Shown: piece by piece, positions 17,929-25,566 of the stretch
How positions within the stretch are numbered: position 1 is the stretch's first letter
Layout: the number at the start of each line of letters is the position of its first letter
Assembly (NCBI GenBank): GCA_965224765.1
Contig: CBDDAC010000020.1
Span: forward strand, 1-64,000
Source: CAZDBA01 sp965224765
Lineage (GTDB): Bacteria; Planctomycetota; Planctomycetia; Pirellulales; Pirellulaceae
Reading direction: 5' to 3'
DNA length: 64,000 nt
Program-made: the position numbers and the translations under genes
The notes under the pieces: model-generated
What the model was told of the DNA's origin: nothing
The model's database searches: none
The model's input: only the letters and a program-made list of their open reading frames with translations

Positions 17929-17964
17929 GCCCACGCAAGCGTGGAGCATGGCACCCATACAGCC
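17929..17964 (-). repeat. Dispersed repeat containing CCACGCTTGCGTGG
   Basis: On the minus strand the stretch reads GGGTGCCATGCTCCACGCTT and then GCGTGGGCATG, with CCACGC/GCGTGG forming a stem and GCATG at both ends. It borders the truncated transposase. Weakly related sequence occurs near 59160 and 39215. Confidence 0.5.
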
Positions 17965-17980
17965 GTACAACGCTGCGACT

Positions 17981-18006
17981 GCGACTACGGCTACGGCTAC
18001 GGCTAC
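17981..18006. repeat. (GGCTAC)n simple repeat
   Basis: Four tandem GGCTAC/GACTAC hexamers next to the truncated transposase, a few bases after the end of the small membrane protein gene. Confidence 0.7.
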
Positions 18007-18016
18007 CGGTTGAACA

Positions 18017-18316
18017 TCAGGCTTCTTCTTCGTTTTCCTCAACGTGAATCTTTTCCGAAAAGGAACGAGTATCCTTAGCGCGATTCTTGACCAGTTTGTA
18101 CAGAGAAATCGAATCAGTTTGCAATAACTTGTGCGCATCAAAAAAGATCATGAGCAGTCCACCACCTACACCCGCTCCCAAGCTAATAAACAACCAGAAC
18201 AATCCCTGCATGGCAGTAAGCTCCCCTGCACTCCAAAGCCACCCAACGTTAACGGTTGTCAAAAGACCTCGAATGACCGCCACAACTCCCAAAGCCTGAA
18301 AAACTTTTCGAAACAC
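18017..18316 (-). CDS. Small membrane protein of unknown function
   Basis: 99 residues. Two predicted transmembrane helices (FQALGVVAVIRGLLTTVNVG; FWLFISLGAGVGGGLLMIFF) and a charged cytoplasmic-looking tail ending in EENEEEA. No family recognised. It is flanked by the transposase remnant on its 3' side and diverges from the PLP enzyme gene. ATG 18316 gives a sensible N-terminus but has no clear ribosome-binding site. Confidence 0.5.
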   Translation of the reverse strand: MFRKVFQALGVVAVIRGLLTTVNVGWLWSAGELTAMQGLFWLFISLGAGVGGGLLMIFFDAHKLLQTDSISLYKLVKNRAKDTRSFSEKIHVEENEEEA

Positions 18317-18464
18317 AGATTCGCCTTGTCGGACACTGACTTGTGATATCCAATATGCGGAACGGGATTAGAAAACCCCCGCTTCCTGAACACTCCATGT
18401 TAACTCATCATCAACCGAGTTCACATGTCTTTATCCTACAACGCCGTATCCTTTGGAGTCCCAA

Positions 18465-20231
18465 ATGGCCACCGTGACGAACCCAGTCGACAAAATGAAG
18501 ATGCTTTCGCCAAAACGAAACTCTAGCACTGCTGAGTCTTTGGACGAATTGGTTTCTGAACAGCTTGAGCATTTTGGCATTGAGTCCGACTCCGATTATG
18601 GCCAGGCCCTAAGTCGCATTGTAGGTCGCATGTACGAGAGCCAGGCCGACATGGACCACCTCTGGCAACTGACTCTAGAGGCCATGACGACGCTAGACCA
18701 GGCGGACAAAATCCGAAGATTCAACTCCCAGAAGTTTTTGTCTTTTCAACTGGCCAAACTTCTGGATACGCTTCAAAATCCATTTCGAAAGACCTATCAA
18801 TCGCTTGGCTATACCACGGAAACTCAAGCTGCCAAAGGTCCCTACCCGGTGTTTGACAACGTCACGGCGTTGTTTTCTGCAACCCCTGTCATCTCCCGGA
18901 CTGCGACCTACATCTACGCTTGTGCAGAATGGATTGCAGACGCCTTCCACGGCAAAGAATTGATGCTTGAGATTTACTCACGTCTCCTTAATCCGACTAG
19001 CGTCTGCCTCGCCAATCATGTGGTTGACCTTTGTGCAGGAAAGTACGCCGGTGAATACTTCGCATGGAACTTCAACAGCGGGATGGCGGCGATCGATGGT
19101 GTCCTATCTCATGTTCTCGGACGCGATGACATCATCATCACAAGCCGGAACATCTATGGTGGAGCCTATCAACTCATCAATGACTGGTATGCCAAGCCAG
19201 GAAACCTGGACGTGGCCGTTGAGATGTTTGACGGCTACTCCGCTGACGAGTTTTCAGAATGCCTGGCGAAGACCAAAGAGAAGCACGCCGACCGTTTGGC
19301 GAAAGGCCGAAAGATTTACGTTTACCTTGAATCTCCATGCAACCCTCACGGCTACATCGTGAACGTCGCTACGATCTGTCGCCGCGCTCACGCTGAGGAC
19401 CTAACCGTGATCCTGGACGCCACCGTCGGAACTCCGTTCCTTCTCAAGCCGCTGCAACGAGACGATATAGAAGAGCGTCCAGACTACGTTATCCATAGTT
19501 ACACCAAGGACCTGAGCGGTTGCGGCGCCGTTATCGCAGGTTGCGTGATTGGCCAAAATAAAAACATGTTCGCTCCCAAGGGATACGAGGGTGAAGTCAA
19601 CTGGGACCAAACCATGTTCTGGAACGTGTACTACGTCAAAGGGGCCTTCTTGAACGCTGACGCAGCCTTTGAAGTCATGCAAGGGATGAAAACCCTAACC
19701 GTTCGAATGCTACGCAAATGCATCAATACAGAAATCCTGGCTCGATTTATGGATTCCCACCCCGGCATCAACGTTTACTGCAACGCTCTCGAAGGAAATG
19801 ACAATTCCGAATTCCGCGAACGATATACCTATCTCGGATTGCCGGCTCCCTTGTTTACGACCGATATGGGAGACATGCCGATCGATTGCTTTAAACAGTT
19901 CTTTGATTCTCTGTCGCCAACGTTCGGACATATGATCAGCCTGGGCCAATCCAATACGATCGTAAGCTGCCCGGCTTTGACGACCCACTCTGAACTTAGC
20001 GAAAGTGCGTTGGTTGCCGCTGGGATGACACCCACCACGATTCGCTTTGCCGTCGGTGACGAAGATCCTGCCGATTTGATCAAGCATATGTACCACGCCG
20101 CGCGAGCGACACTCGATGCAACGGTCCCAGGTTTCTCAGACGGTTTCATGAGTGAGGCAGAATCCAAAACGATGATCAAAGAGGTCTACCTGAGAACTCA
20201 CGAGATGCATGTCGAAGCCCAACTCAAGTAA
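18465..20231 (+). CDS. Large PLP-dependent enzyme of the Cys/Met metabolism (gamma-synthase-like) fold
   Basis: 588 residues from ATG 18465, which has GGAG 6 bases upstream (the frame opens at TTG 18453). The PLP-binding lysine is in IHSYTKDLSGCGAVIAG, very like the HSxTKYxxGH motif of cystathionine synthases and sulfhydrylases, and the cofactor Asp is in TVILDATVGTP. The ESPCNPHGYIVNV segment also fits. The protein has about 170 extra N-terminal residues, helical, before the PLP domain (YESQADMDHLWQLTLEAMTT), so it is some 150-200 residues longer than ordinary family members. The reaction cannot be assigned. An imperfect hairpin (CAGCCTTG/CAAGGCTG) lies just after the stop. Confidence 0.75.
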   Translation: MATVTNPVDKMKMLSPKRNSSTAESLDELVSEQLEHFGIESDSDYGQALSRIVGRMYESQADMDHLWQLTLEAMTTLDQADKIRRFNSQKFLSFQLAKLLDTLQNPFRKTYQSLGYTTETQAAKGPYPVFDNVTALFSATPVISRTATYIYACAEWIADAFHGKELMLEIYSRLLNPTSVCLANHVVDLCAGKYAGEYFAWNFNSGMAAIDGVLSHVLGRDDIIITSRNIYGGAYQLINDWYAKPGNLDVAVEMFDGYSADEFSECLAKTKEKHADRLAKGRKIYVYLESPCNPHGYIVNVATICRRAHAEDLTVILDATVGTPFLLKPLQRDDIEERPDYVIHSYTKDLSGCGAVIAGCVIGQNKNMFAPKGYEGEVNWDQTMFWNVYYVKGAFLNADAAFEVMQGMKTLTVRMLRKCINTEILARFMDSHPGINVYCNALEGNDNSEFRERYTYLGLPAPLFTTDMGDMPIDCFKQFFDSLSPTFGHMISLGQSNTIVSCPALTTHSELSESALVAAGMTPTTIRFAVGDEDPADLIKHMYHAARATLDATVPGFSDGFMSEAESKTMIKEVYLRTHEMHVEAQLK

Positions 20232-20464
20232 AGGCAGATAAGAACCAGCCTTGAAGTACAAGGCTGATTCATTCCGACAAGCATGATCAGGGTGCGGTGT
20301 TGAAACCGGCCCTCATCGTTGGGTTGAAACTTTACTGATTCTTCAATCATCACCGACATCAACCCTTTCCCTTAAAGAAACACAATGCGGCTTGAGAAAA
20401 GCCTCTGGAACGATGTTCGTCGATCGAGCAAGGGCTTAGCGGTCTGTCAGAGCTTAATTTTGGG

Positions 20465-20531
20465 ATTAGCCGTTTCAGCGCTAGCCGCGGTTGAACAAAC
20501 AAAAACCGTGGCTAGCGCCAAAACGGCTAAT
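20465..20531. repeat. 67-bp palindromic repeat, TTAGCCGTTT...AAACGGCTAA
   Basis: Two 28-base arms separated by 11 bases pair with only a few mismatches (left arm begins ATTAGCCGTTTCAGCGCTAG, right arm ends GCCAAAACGGCTAAT). From memory, the motif AACCGTGGCTAGCGCC is a widespread dispersed repeat in Rhodopirellula-like genomes; this is recall, not a search. Confidence 0.8.
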
Positions 20532-20598
20532 GTCGCCAGTTCCAATTCTTAGCTTTGAAAAACCACTAGAGCATTCGTCAAGTTGGTATGCGTGGCAG

Positions 20599-20648
20599 GT
20601 AGGGCAGGTTCCCATCGGCCGATAGGAATGTTCAGGAACCGGCCCTAC
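20599..20648. repeat. 50-bp inverted repeat GTAGGGC...GGCCCTAC
   Basis: GTAGGGCAGGTTCC at the left pairs with GGAACCGGCCCTAC at the right with one mismatch. The centre contains a second small palindrome, ATCGGCCGAT. It lies directly before the hsp20 terminator. Confidence 0.75.
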
Positions 20649-20651
20649 TTT

Positions 20652-20679
20652 AAAAAAAAGCCCCACATGTGCGGGGCTT
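20652..20679 (-). terminator. Terminator of the Hsp20 gene
   Basis: On the minus strand AAGCCCCGCACATGTGGGGC is followed by eight Ts, an intrinsic terminator about 25 bases after the stop codon. Confidence 0.88.
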
Positions 20680-20704
20680 ATCGCATGACACCCGAAGGCT
20701 TGGT

Positions 20705-21133
20705 CTATTCAGAAACTTTGATCTCGATCTTTCGAGGTAGTTCCTTTTCCACTTTGGGCACAAAGAGGGTCAACAAACCGAGCTTAAAATCTGCAGCGAC
20801 TTTTTCGGAATCCACTTGGGTCGAAAACTCAAAGCGACGACTGAATTTGCCGACCGCTCGCTCTCGCCGGACCAACTTCGCCCCTTCTTCGACAACTGTT
20901 TTTTCTCGCTCGCCTGAGACTTCCAATACGCCTTCTTTGATTTCGACGTTTACCTGGTCCGCGGCAAATCCTGGCAACTCCATCTCGATCGTGTAACCGG
21001 TTTCCAATTCGGTCACATCAGTATGTGGCGTCCATTGACAAGCCGAACGAGGCGTACCACAGCTGGAAGTTCCACCGTTGGATCTTTTGTCTCCAAAGAT
21101 ATGATCAACAAAAGTTTCCAAGTCAATTTGCAT
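20705..21133 (-). CDS. Small heat shock protein, Hsp20/alpha-crystallin
   Basis: ATP-independent cytosolic holdase that binds unfolding proteins. 142 residues with a full alpha-crystallin domain at about 40-135: TDVTELETGYTIEMELPGF, then GVLEVSGEREKTV, FSRRFEFSTQVDSEKV and the closing GLLTLFVPKVE motif. The N-terminal arm is short and has Cys residues. The IS3 element begins only 16 bases before the start codon, so the native promoter has been displaced to the other side of the insertion (beyond 22430); a GGTG at 8 bases is the only remaining ribosome-binding candidate. Confidence 0.93.
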   Translation of the reverse strand: MQIDLETFVDHIFGDKRSNGGTSSCGTPRSACQWTPHTDVTELETGYTIEMELPGFAADQVNVEIKEGVLEVSGEREKTVVEEGAKLVRRERAVGKFSRRFEFSTQVDSEKVAADFKLGLLTLFVPKVEKELPRKIEIKVSE

Positions 21134-21249
21134 ATCACCAAACGAACTATGAAGTGGACCCCCATTATCGGACCACCGGCTTAGATAGAAAAGTCGCTTG
21201 AATCGGTGAAACTGGTAGCATTATTAGTTTCATTATTGAGGAAAGAATT

Positions 21250-21546
21250 ATGGCACGGAAGCGCCGTCGTTTCGGTTCGTCTTTTAAGGCGAAGATAGCG
21301 ATCGAGGCTGTCAAAGAGAATCGTACGATTACGGAGTTGGCCAAAAAACACAAACTTCATGTGACCCAAATCAATCTTTGGAAGAAACAGTTGATTGACG
21401 GCGCAGAAGTCGTTTTTGAAGGCGAGACGAAAGGGGCTCAGACGCCCAGCGATGAGCCTCAGGCAGCCGAGTTGTACGAGCAGATCGGTCGCTTGAAAGT
21501 TCAACTGGAGTGGCTCAAAAAAAAAGTGGCCCAGGACGGTGAGTGA
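21250..21546 (+). CDS. IS3-family transposase OrfA
   Basis: 98 residues, the DNA-binding half of the IS3 transposase. It has the HTH_8-type helix-turn-helix: FGSSFKAKIAIEAVKENRT, then ITELAKKHKLHVTQINLWKK, followed by a leucine-rich coiled coil (YEQIGRLKVQLEWLKKKVA). The end carries a run of eight A residues (CTCAAAAAAAAAGTGG) just before the overlap with orfB, the expected place for -1 ribosomal frameshifting. Confidence 0.92.
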   Translation: MARKRRRFGSSFKAKIAIEAVKENRTITELAKKHKLHVTQINLWKKQLIDGAEVVFEGETKGAQTPSDEPQAAELYEQIGRLKVQLEWLKKKVAQDGE

Positions 21547-22390
21547 AGCAAGGAGCTGGATCGACTTCGACAACCCTGATCTGAGTATCCGCCAACAGTG
21601 TCGAATACTTGGCTTGCATCGCAGCAACGTTTATTACCAACCGGCTCCCGAGACAGTCGAGAACCTTCGGTTGATGCGACTGATTGACGAGGAACATCTG
21701 CGTCGACCGGCCCGTGGTTCGCGTCAAATGGTCGACTTTTTGAAGGACTTGGGTCATGGCGTCAATCGCAAGCGAATCCAGCGTTTAATGAGGAAAATGG
21801 GGATTGAAAGCTTGGCTCCCAAGCCTTGCACAACGGTTCGAAACGAAGGGCATCGAATTTACCCCTACTTGTTGAGGTCTCTCGATATCGTGAGGCCCGA
21901 CCAAGTTTGGTGCTGCGACATTACTTACATCCCGATGCAGTTTGGCTTCTTTTACTTAGTGGCCGTGATGGATTGGTACAGCCGATATGTGATCTCTTGG
22001 CGATTGTCCAACAGTATGAATGTTGACTTTTGCGTAGAAGCATTGGAGGAAGCGTTGTCAAAATCAAAGCCGGAAATCTTCAACACCGATCAAGGTTCGC
22101 AATTCACCAGCCGCGAATTTACTGAAACACTCAAGTCTAGCGATGTCGCCATCAGTATGGATGGCAAAGGCCGTGCGATCGACAACGTAATGATCGAAAG
22201 ACTCTGGAGAACTGTCAAATACGAGGAGGTCTATCTCAAGGAATACGTCACCGGAACCGATTGTTACAAAGGGCTCGGAGAGTACCTGAATTACTACGGA
22301 CATCAACGCCGTCATCAGTCGCTCGACCGTCAAACACCATGGGAAGTCTACCGTCCCGGCCGATCAAAGAAGAAATCTTCTTCTATCTAA
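21539..22390 (+). CDS. IS3-family transposase OrfB (DDE catalytic part)
   Basis: 283 residues, integrase-like catalytic region. The DDE triad is visible as WCCDITYIPMQ (first D), FNTDQGSQFTSREFTE (second D) and the Glu of the region YEEVYLKEY after AIDNVMIERLWRT. The HTH_21 segment (RPARGSRQMVDFLKDLGHGV) precedes it. It overlaps orfA by 8 bases in the -1 frame and is likely made as an OrfAB fusion. The right inverted repeat begins 10 bases after the stop. Confidence 0.92.
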   Translation: MSEARSWIDFDNPDLSIRQQCRILGLHRSNVYYQPAPETVENLRLMRLIDEEHLRRPARGSRQMVDFLKDLGHGVNRKRIQRLMRKMGIESLAPKPCTTVRNEGHRIYPYLLRSLDIVRPDQVWCCDITYIPMQFGFFYLVAVMDWYSRYVISWRLSNSMNVDFCVEALEEALSKSKPEIFNTDQGSQFTSREFTETLKSSDVAISMDGKGRAIDNVMIERLWRTVKYEEVYLKEYVTGTDCYKGLGEYLNYYGHQRRHQSLDRQTPWEVYRPGRSKKKSSSI

Positions 22391-22705
22391 ACTTTGCCCG
22401 CCGGTGGTCCAATAATTGGGGTCCACTTCACTATTCAAAGCATGATCAATTCGATTTTTAAGTTTCATTCTTGCGCTCCATGAAAGAGTGAGTCATTGAA
22501 AGTCGCGTCTGACGATTTGTCAGCTCGGCAACTTGTATCAAAACTCATGTAACGCAACCGCCGTGCCAAAACGAAACCCAACGGCGCAACTCCTTGTCAA
22601 ACAAGCAGTTAGCACGACATTAAAACCACCGCCAAAGTGTCCAGTTCCCAATTTTGACCGGTCATCCAGCGCCTAAAACTGACAAATTAGTTTCGAGTCC
22701 AGGAA

Positions 22706-22731
22706 CGGGAGGTTGAGGCTCCCGCCGAAAC
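22706..22731 (+). repeat. Dispersed GGGAGGTYRAGGCTCCYGCCGARAC repeat, copy 2
   Basis: A full 26-base copy in which CGGGAG and CTCCCG pair around GTTGAGG, giving a perfect 6-bp stem. Confidence 0.8.
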
Positions 22732-22738
22732 CTGCCCG

Positions 22739-22772
22739 TCTTGCTCTCGTCTGTCTTGCTCTCGTCTGTCTT
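22739..22772. repeat. Tandem repeat of CTTGCTCTCGTCTGT
   Basis: Two complete 15-base units and the start of a third in direct tandem, right after the dispersed repeat copy. Confidence 0.8.
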
Positions 22773-22866
22773 GCGGAATTGCACTTCTTCAATCAGAGCT
22801 TCAACCCGGATCCTCCACCGACGTACAAACGCATTTCAACCCGAGGTATCCAATCACCAACTCGCC

Positions 22867-24171
22867 CTAGCATCCAGAACTTAAGCTGAAAATTTCCGGT
22901 AGGGCAGCGGCAATTTTTTCATAGGCACCTCGAAGCATCGATTCATCAACACATGCAGGCGGCAACAGATAGAGAGTGTTCCCAAAGGGTCGAAGTAACA
23001 AACCCTGCTGCAGAAACTTCTGTCGCATGGCGATTGAAACCGAGCTGGCGTACCCCGATTCCGTCTCCAATTCACAAGCGGCAATCGCTCCCAGGACACG
23101 GTGATTTCGCGTTTGCGGCAAAGCAGGCAAACACTCCTTGTGCACCTCGGTCTGAACGGCAATTTTTTCCAGAGTTCGTTCTGTTTCGAACAACTCCAAA
23201 CTGGCAACCGCAGCCGCACAGGCGATCGGGTTACCTGCATATGAATGTCCGTGCGAAAGTGCTTGCCCGTACGAGTCCCCAAGAAACGCCTCGAAGACTT
23301 TTTCCGTTGTCACCGTCGCTGAGAAAGGCAGAAAGCCACCCGTAATTCCTTTCGAAAGACAAATGATATCGGGTCGCTCCTTCAGATGCTCAAAGGCAAA
23401 CAGAGTTCCCGTTCGACTAAAACCGGTCATCACCTCGTCGAAAATCACCTGAACGCCGAAGGCCTTGGCCTTGGAGACGACCTGCTCCAACCAAGCCGCA
23501 CTACAAAAACGCATCCCACCAGCACCTTGAACCATCGGCTCAATCAGTAGCGCGGCGATCCTATTCCCTTCGCGCTCCAATAACTCATCCAGCTGTTTCA
23601 GCGCCGATGATTCTTTGGTTTCCTGGTCAGGATCCTCGGTGGAGGTGGCGGGGTAGGGGAGATGCCTGACTTCAGGGATAAGAAAATCAAGATAGGCATC
23701 AAAGAATCCAGACGTCTTACCCGCCGACATCGCAGCCCAGGTATCACCATGAAAACCACCCTCGAACCCAACCACAAGCTTGCGTTCAGGCTGTCCAATA
23801 TTGATCGCGTAATGAAGCGCCATCTTTAGGGCAATTTCGACTGCAGTGCTTCCATTGTCAGAATAGAACACATGCTCGAAAGGTGAACCGAGTTTCTCCA
23901 CGAGCCCGTCGGCCAGTTTTTCAGCCGGTTCATGAGTGAACCCCGCAAAAATAACATGCTCCAACCTCGCAGCCTGATCAGCAATCGCTTGAGCGATTGC
24001 TGGATGCGAGTGGCCGTGAACATTCACCCACCAACTGGAAACCAAATCAAGGATCTCATTCCCTTGCTCGTCGTAAAGAAAGGGTCCTTTGCCTGAAACA
24101 ATTTTCACCATATCCCGCATGGTTTGATGCTGGGTATAGGGACGCCAGATGTTTGGGTACTTGGAAGCCAC
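22867..24171 (-). CDS. bioA: Adenosylmethionine-8-amino-7-oxononanoate aminotransferase
   Basis: Biotin pathway PLP enzyme that aminates 7-keto-8-aminopelargonate to 7,8-diaminopelargonate using S-adenosylmethionine as donor. 434 residues. The start (IWRPYTQHQTM) and the SSWWVNVHGHSHPAI segment are diagnostic for BioA; the PLP Lys is in CLSKGITGGFLPFSA and FDEVMTGFSRTG holds the cofactor Asp. It is the last gene of the minus-strand cluster, 4 bases after bioC. An in-frame stretch of Asp, Glu and Ser residues near 190-205 (TSTEDPDQETKESS) is an unusual surface insert. Confidence 0.95.
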   Translation of the reverse strand: MASKYPNIWRPYTQHQTMRDMVKIVSGKGPFLYDEQGNEILDLVSSWWVNVHGHSHPAIAQAIADQAARLEHVIFAGFTHEPAEKLADGLVEKLGSPFEHVFYSDNGSTAVEIALKMALHYAINIGQPERKLVVGFEGGFHGDTWAAMSAGKTSGFFDAYLDFLIPEVRHLPYPATSTEDPDQETKESSALKQLDELLEREGNRIAALLIEPMVQGAGGMRFCSAAWLEQVVSKAKAFGVQVIFDEVMTGFSRTGTLFAFEHLKERPDIICLSKGITGGFLPFSATVTTEKVFEAFLGDSYGQALSHGHSYAGNPIACAAAVASLELFETERTLEKIAVQTEVHKECLPALPQTRNHRVLGAIAACELETESGYASSVSIAMRQKFLQQGLLLRPFGNTLYLLPPACVDESMLRGAYEKIAAALPEIFSLSSGC

Positions 24172-24175
24172 GTGA

Positions 24176-24919
24176 TTAAGCTTTTTGTTGAATATGAATA
24201 AATGCGATCGTGTACTGCACGTCGATACCGCGGGGAAACAAAGCGAACACTCGCTTTAAATTAACGGGTGAATGATTTAGTGCAGGTGAGTTGGCGCCAA
24301 TTCGCCGCAGGCTCTGGACAAACGTTATAGGTTTCTCAAAGTGAACCGAGTAGTTCTCAATCGAACATTCACCCACCAAATGATCGGGAAATTGATTCAG
24401 CCATTCATCGACCTTCTCCCGACTCAACATTTCACGGACACCTGATTTCAAACCCAGCTGTCGATGCGCTGCAACCCAATCGACAAAAGTCCCTTCGATC
24501 GGAATCGTCATTGCGAACTGTTTCGCCTGTTGGGCAAAATCCACGGCTGAGGCGCGTAGATCCGATAACCATTGAAACGCCATACTTGAAACTACCAAGT
24601 CAGCTCCCAACGCCAAGTCGCTGTTTTTTTCGTCGGCTTCCCATTGGCGAAACACCACGCCACTCGTACCCAACGTTTCTCGAGCTACGTCAACCATTTT
24701 CTGGCTGGCATCCGTGGCGAGTACATCGGCATTAGGGAAGTGGGCAATCAACTCGCGAGTTAGATGTCCTGTACCGCAACCGATTTCCAAAATGCGTTCA
24801 GGTTGGGATACGTTGGCGGCCAGGCGACTCCCCAGCTCCCTGGCGATTTCACGCTGAACATTGGAATACTCATCGTAGGTCGCGGCAGCCTGATCAAATT
24901 GTTGAACAATCGAGTTCAT
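24176..24919 (-). CDS. bioC: Malonyl-ACP O-methyltransferase
   Basis: Starts biotin synthesis by methylating malonyl-ACP so that it can be elongated to pimeloyl-ACP methyl ester. 247 residues, class I SAM methyltransferase: FDQAAATYDEYSNVQREIA at the N-terminus is the BioC signature, motif I is ILEIGCGTGHLT, and ADLVVSSMAFQWLSDL is the expected post-II segment. Its start overlaps the stop of the esterase gene by 4 bases (ATGA), indicating coupled translation. Confidence 0.93.
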   Translation of the reverse strand: MNSIVQQFDQAAATYDEYSNVQREIARELGSRLAANVSQPERILEIGCGTGHLTRELIAHFPNADVLATDASQKMVDVARETLGTSGVVFRQWEADEKNSDLALGADLVVSSMAFQWLSDLRASAVDFAQQAKQFAMTIPIEGTFVDWVAAHRQLGLKSGVREMLSREKVDEWLNQFPDHLVGECSIENYSVHFEKPITFVQSLRRIGANSPALNHSPVNLKRVFALFPRGIDVQYTIAFIHIQQKA

Positions 24920-25566
24920 AGCGAATTGAGAATACGTTCAATATGTTCGGCGCACCATTTTGGCTCGTCAAAGCCAAGAGAATGATTCGCTGCGGGGTGT
25001 AAGGTCAAATTGGCAAATTGGGTTCGTGCCAATTCACAAGGAACAATTTTGTCTTGGGCACCGGAAATCGCAAAGACGGGAACGCCCCGATAAGACACTT
25101 TTTTTCCCGGCTCGGCAGGACCATCGGCCAAAAGGCGTTCCAGATCTTGCTGGAGCAACTGTTTCTCGAAACAAGTTGGCGGCTCCATCACCAATCCACA
25201 ATTCCGATAAAACGATTGCAGCACCTCGTAGGGTTGCTTTGAAAACCTTTGCAACATTCTTTGCACGATTCGCCGCGGGGTACCGCCAGCTCCACAGAAT
25301 TCCCAAAAACCTGAAAGACTGATCAGTGCCCGACAATTGGCTAGATCCAGCTCCGCCAGTTTTTGAAAACCAAGCGAATGCCCAATCCCAACCCAAGGAC
25401 GGCTGGGAGCCTGAAGCTCCTGCGATGGCTCCGAGAAATAACCAGACGACCCTATCAGTTCCTGCGCTGGCTCCATTGATTCGCGTAGTGGATTCCAGAA
25501 CCAATCGGCCAGGCCCCAACCATGAGCGAACACCACAACCAACTCTTGTTTCGAATTCCCAATCAT
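24916..25566 (-). CDS. Alpha/beta hydrolase, likely pimeloyl-ACP methyl ester esterase (BioH/BioG role)
   Basis: 216 residues. VVVFAHGWGLADWFW carries the oxyanion region, GIGHSLGFQKL the nucleophile Ser, and the C-terminal AANHSLGFDEPKW the catalytic His; GAQDKIVP supplies the likely Asp. Position between bioF and bioC, with ATGA overlaps on both sides, says it is the esterase that frees pimeloyl-ACP for BioF. Its exact family (BioH or BioG-like) is not certain. Residues 31-58 read MEPAQELIGSSGYFSEPSQE and on, encoded by DNA resembling a dispersed intergenic repeat; the segment may be an in-frame insertion in the cap region. Confidence 0.82.
   Translation of the reverse strand: MIGNSKQELVVVFAHGWGLADWFWNPLRESMEPAQELIGSSGYFSEPSQELQAPSRPWVGIGHSLGFQKLAELDLANCRALISLSGFWEFCGAGGTPRRIVQRMLQRFSKQPYEVLQSFYRNCGLVMEPPTCFEKQLLQQDLERLLADGPAEPGKKVSYRGVPVFAISGAQDKIVPCELARTQFANLTLHPAANHSLGFDEPKWCAEHIERILNSL
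25404..25435 (-). repeat. Repeat-like segment inside the bio-cluster esterase
   Basis: TGGGAGCCTGAAGCTCCTGC followed by GATGGCTCCGAGA matches the intergenic repeat form TGGGAGGTCAAGGCTCCTGC...CGAGA (4491-4515) except for a 7-base insert and a few changes. It is read in frame as SEPSQELQAPS. A second partial match lies at 25450-25475 (PAQEL). Confidence 0.5.

Larger units (their letters stand above)
20232..20651. other. Repeat-bearing interval between the PLP enzyme and hsp20
   Basis: About 420 bases without a gene. It contains two large palindromic repeats (20465-20531 and 20599-20648), described separately, followed by the hsp20 terminator. Confidence 0.6.
21147..22433 (+). mobile_element. 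Intact IS3-family insertion sequence with CTA target duplication
   Basis: Imperfect 31-bp terminal inverted repeats lie at 21150-21180 (begins TGAAGTGGACCCCCATTATC) and 22400-22430 (its complement begins TGAAGTGGACCCCAATTATT), differing at only a few positions. The triplet CTA is present immediately outside both ends (21147-21149 and 22431-22433), a 3-bp target duplication typical of IS3. Inside are orfA and orfB overlapping by 8 bases, as expected for a frameshift-made OrfAB transposase. Everything looks complete, so the element may be active. Confidence 0.92.
22434..22866. other. Gene-free interval between the IS3 element and bioA
   Basis: About 430 bases without a gene. The first part should contain the former promoter of hsp20, read leftward before the insertion. 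One dispersed repeat copy (22706-22731) and a short tandem repeat (22739-22772) follow. Confidence 0.55.

Noticed and set aside
17878..18141. 87-codon minus-strand frame crossing the transposase break
   Set aside because: Runs through the hexamer and dispersed repeat into the transposase upstream sequence in another frame; not a gene.
22434..22500. CIRCE heat-shock operator in the displaced hsp20 promoter
   Set aside because: TTGCGCTC...GAGTGAG is only a loose match to TTAGCACTC-N9-GAGTGCTAA and lacks the 9-base spacing.
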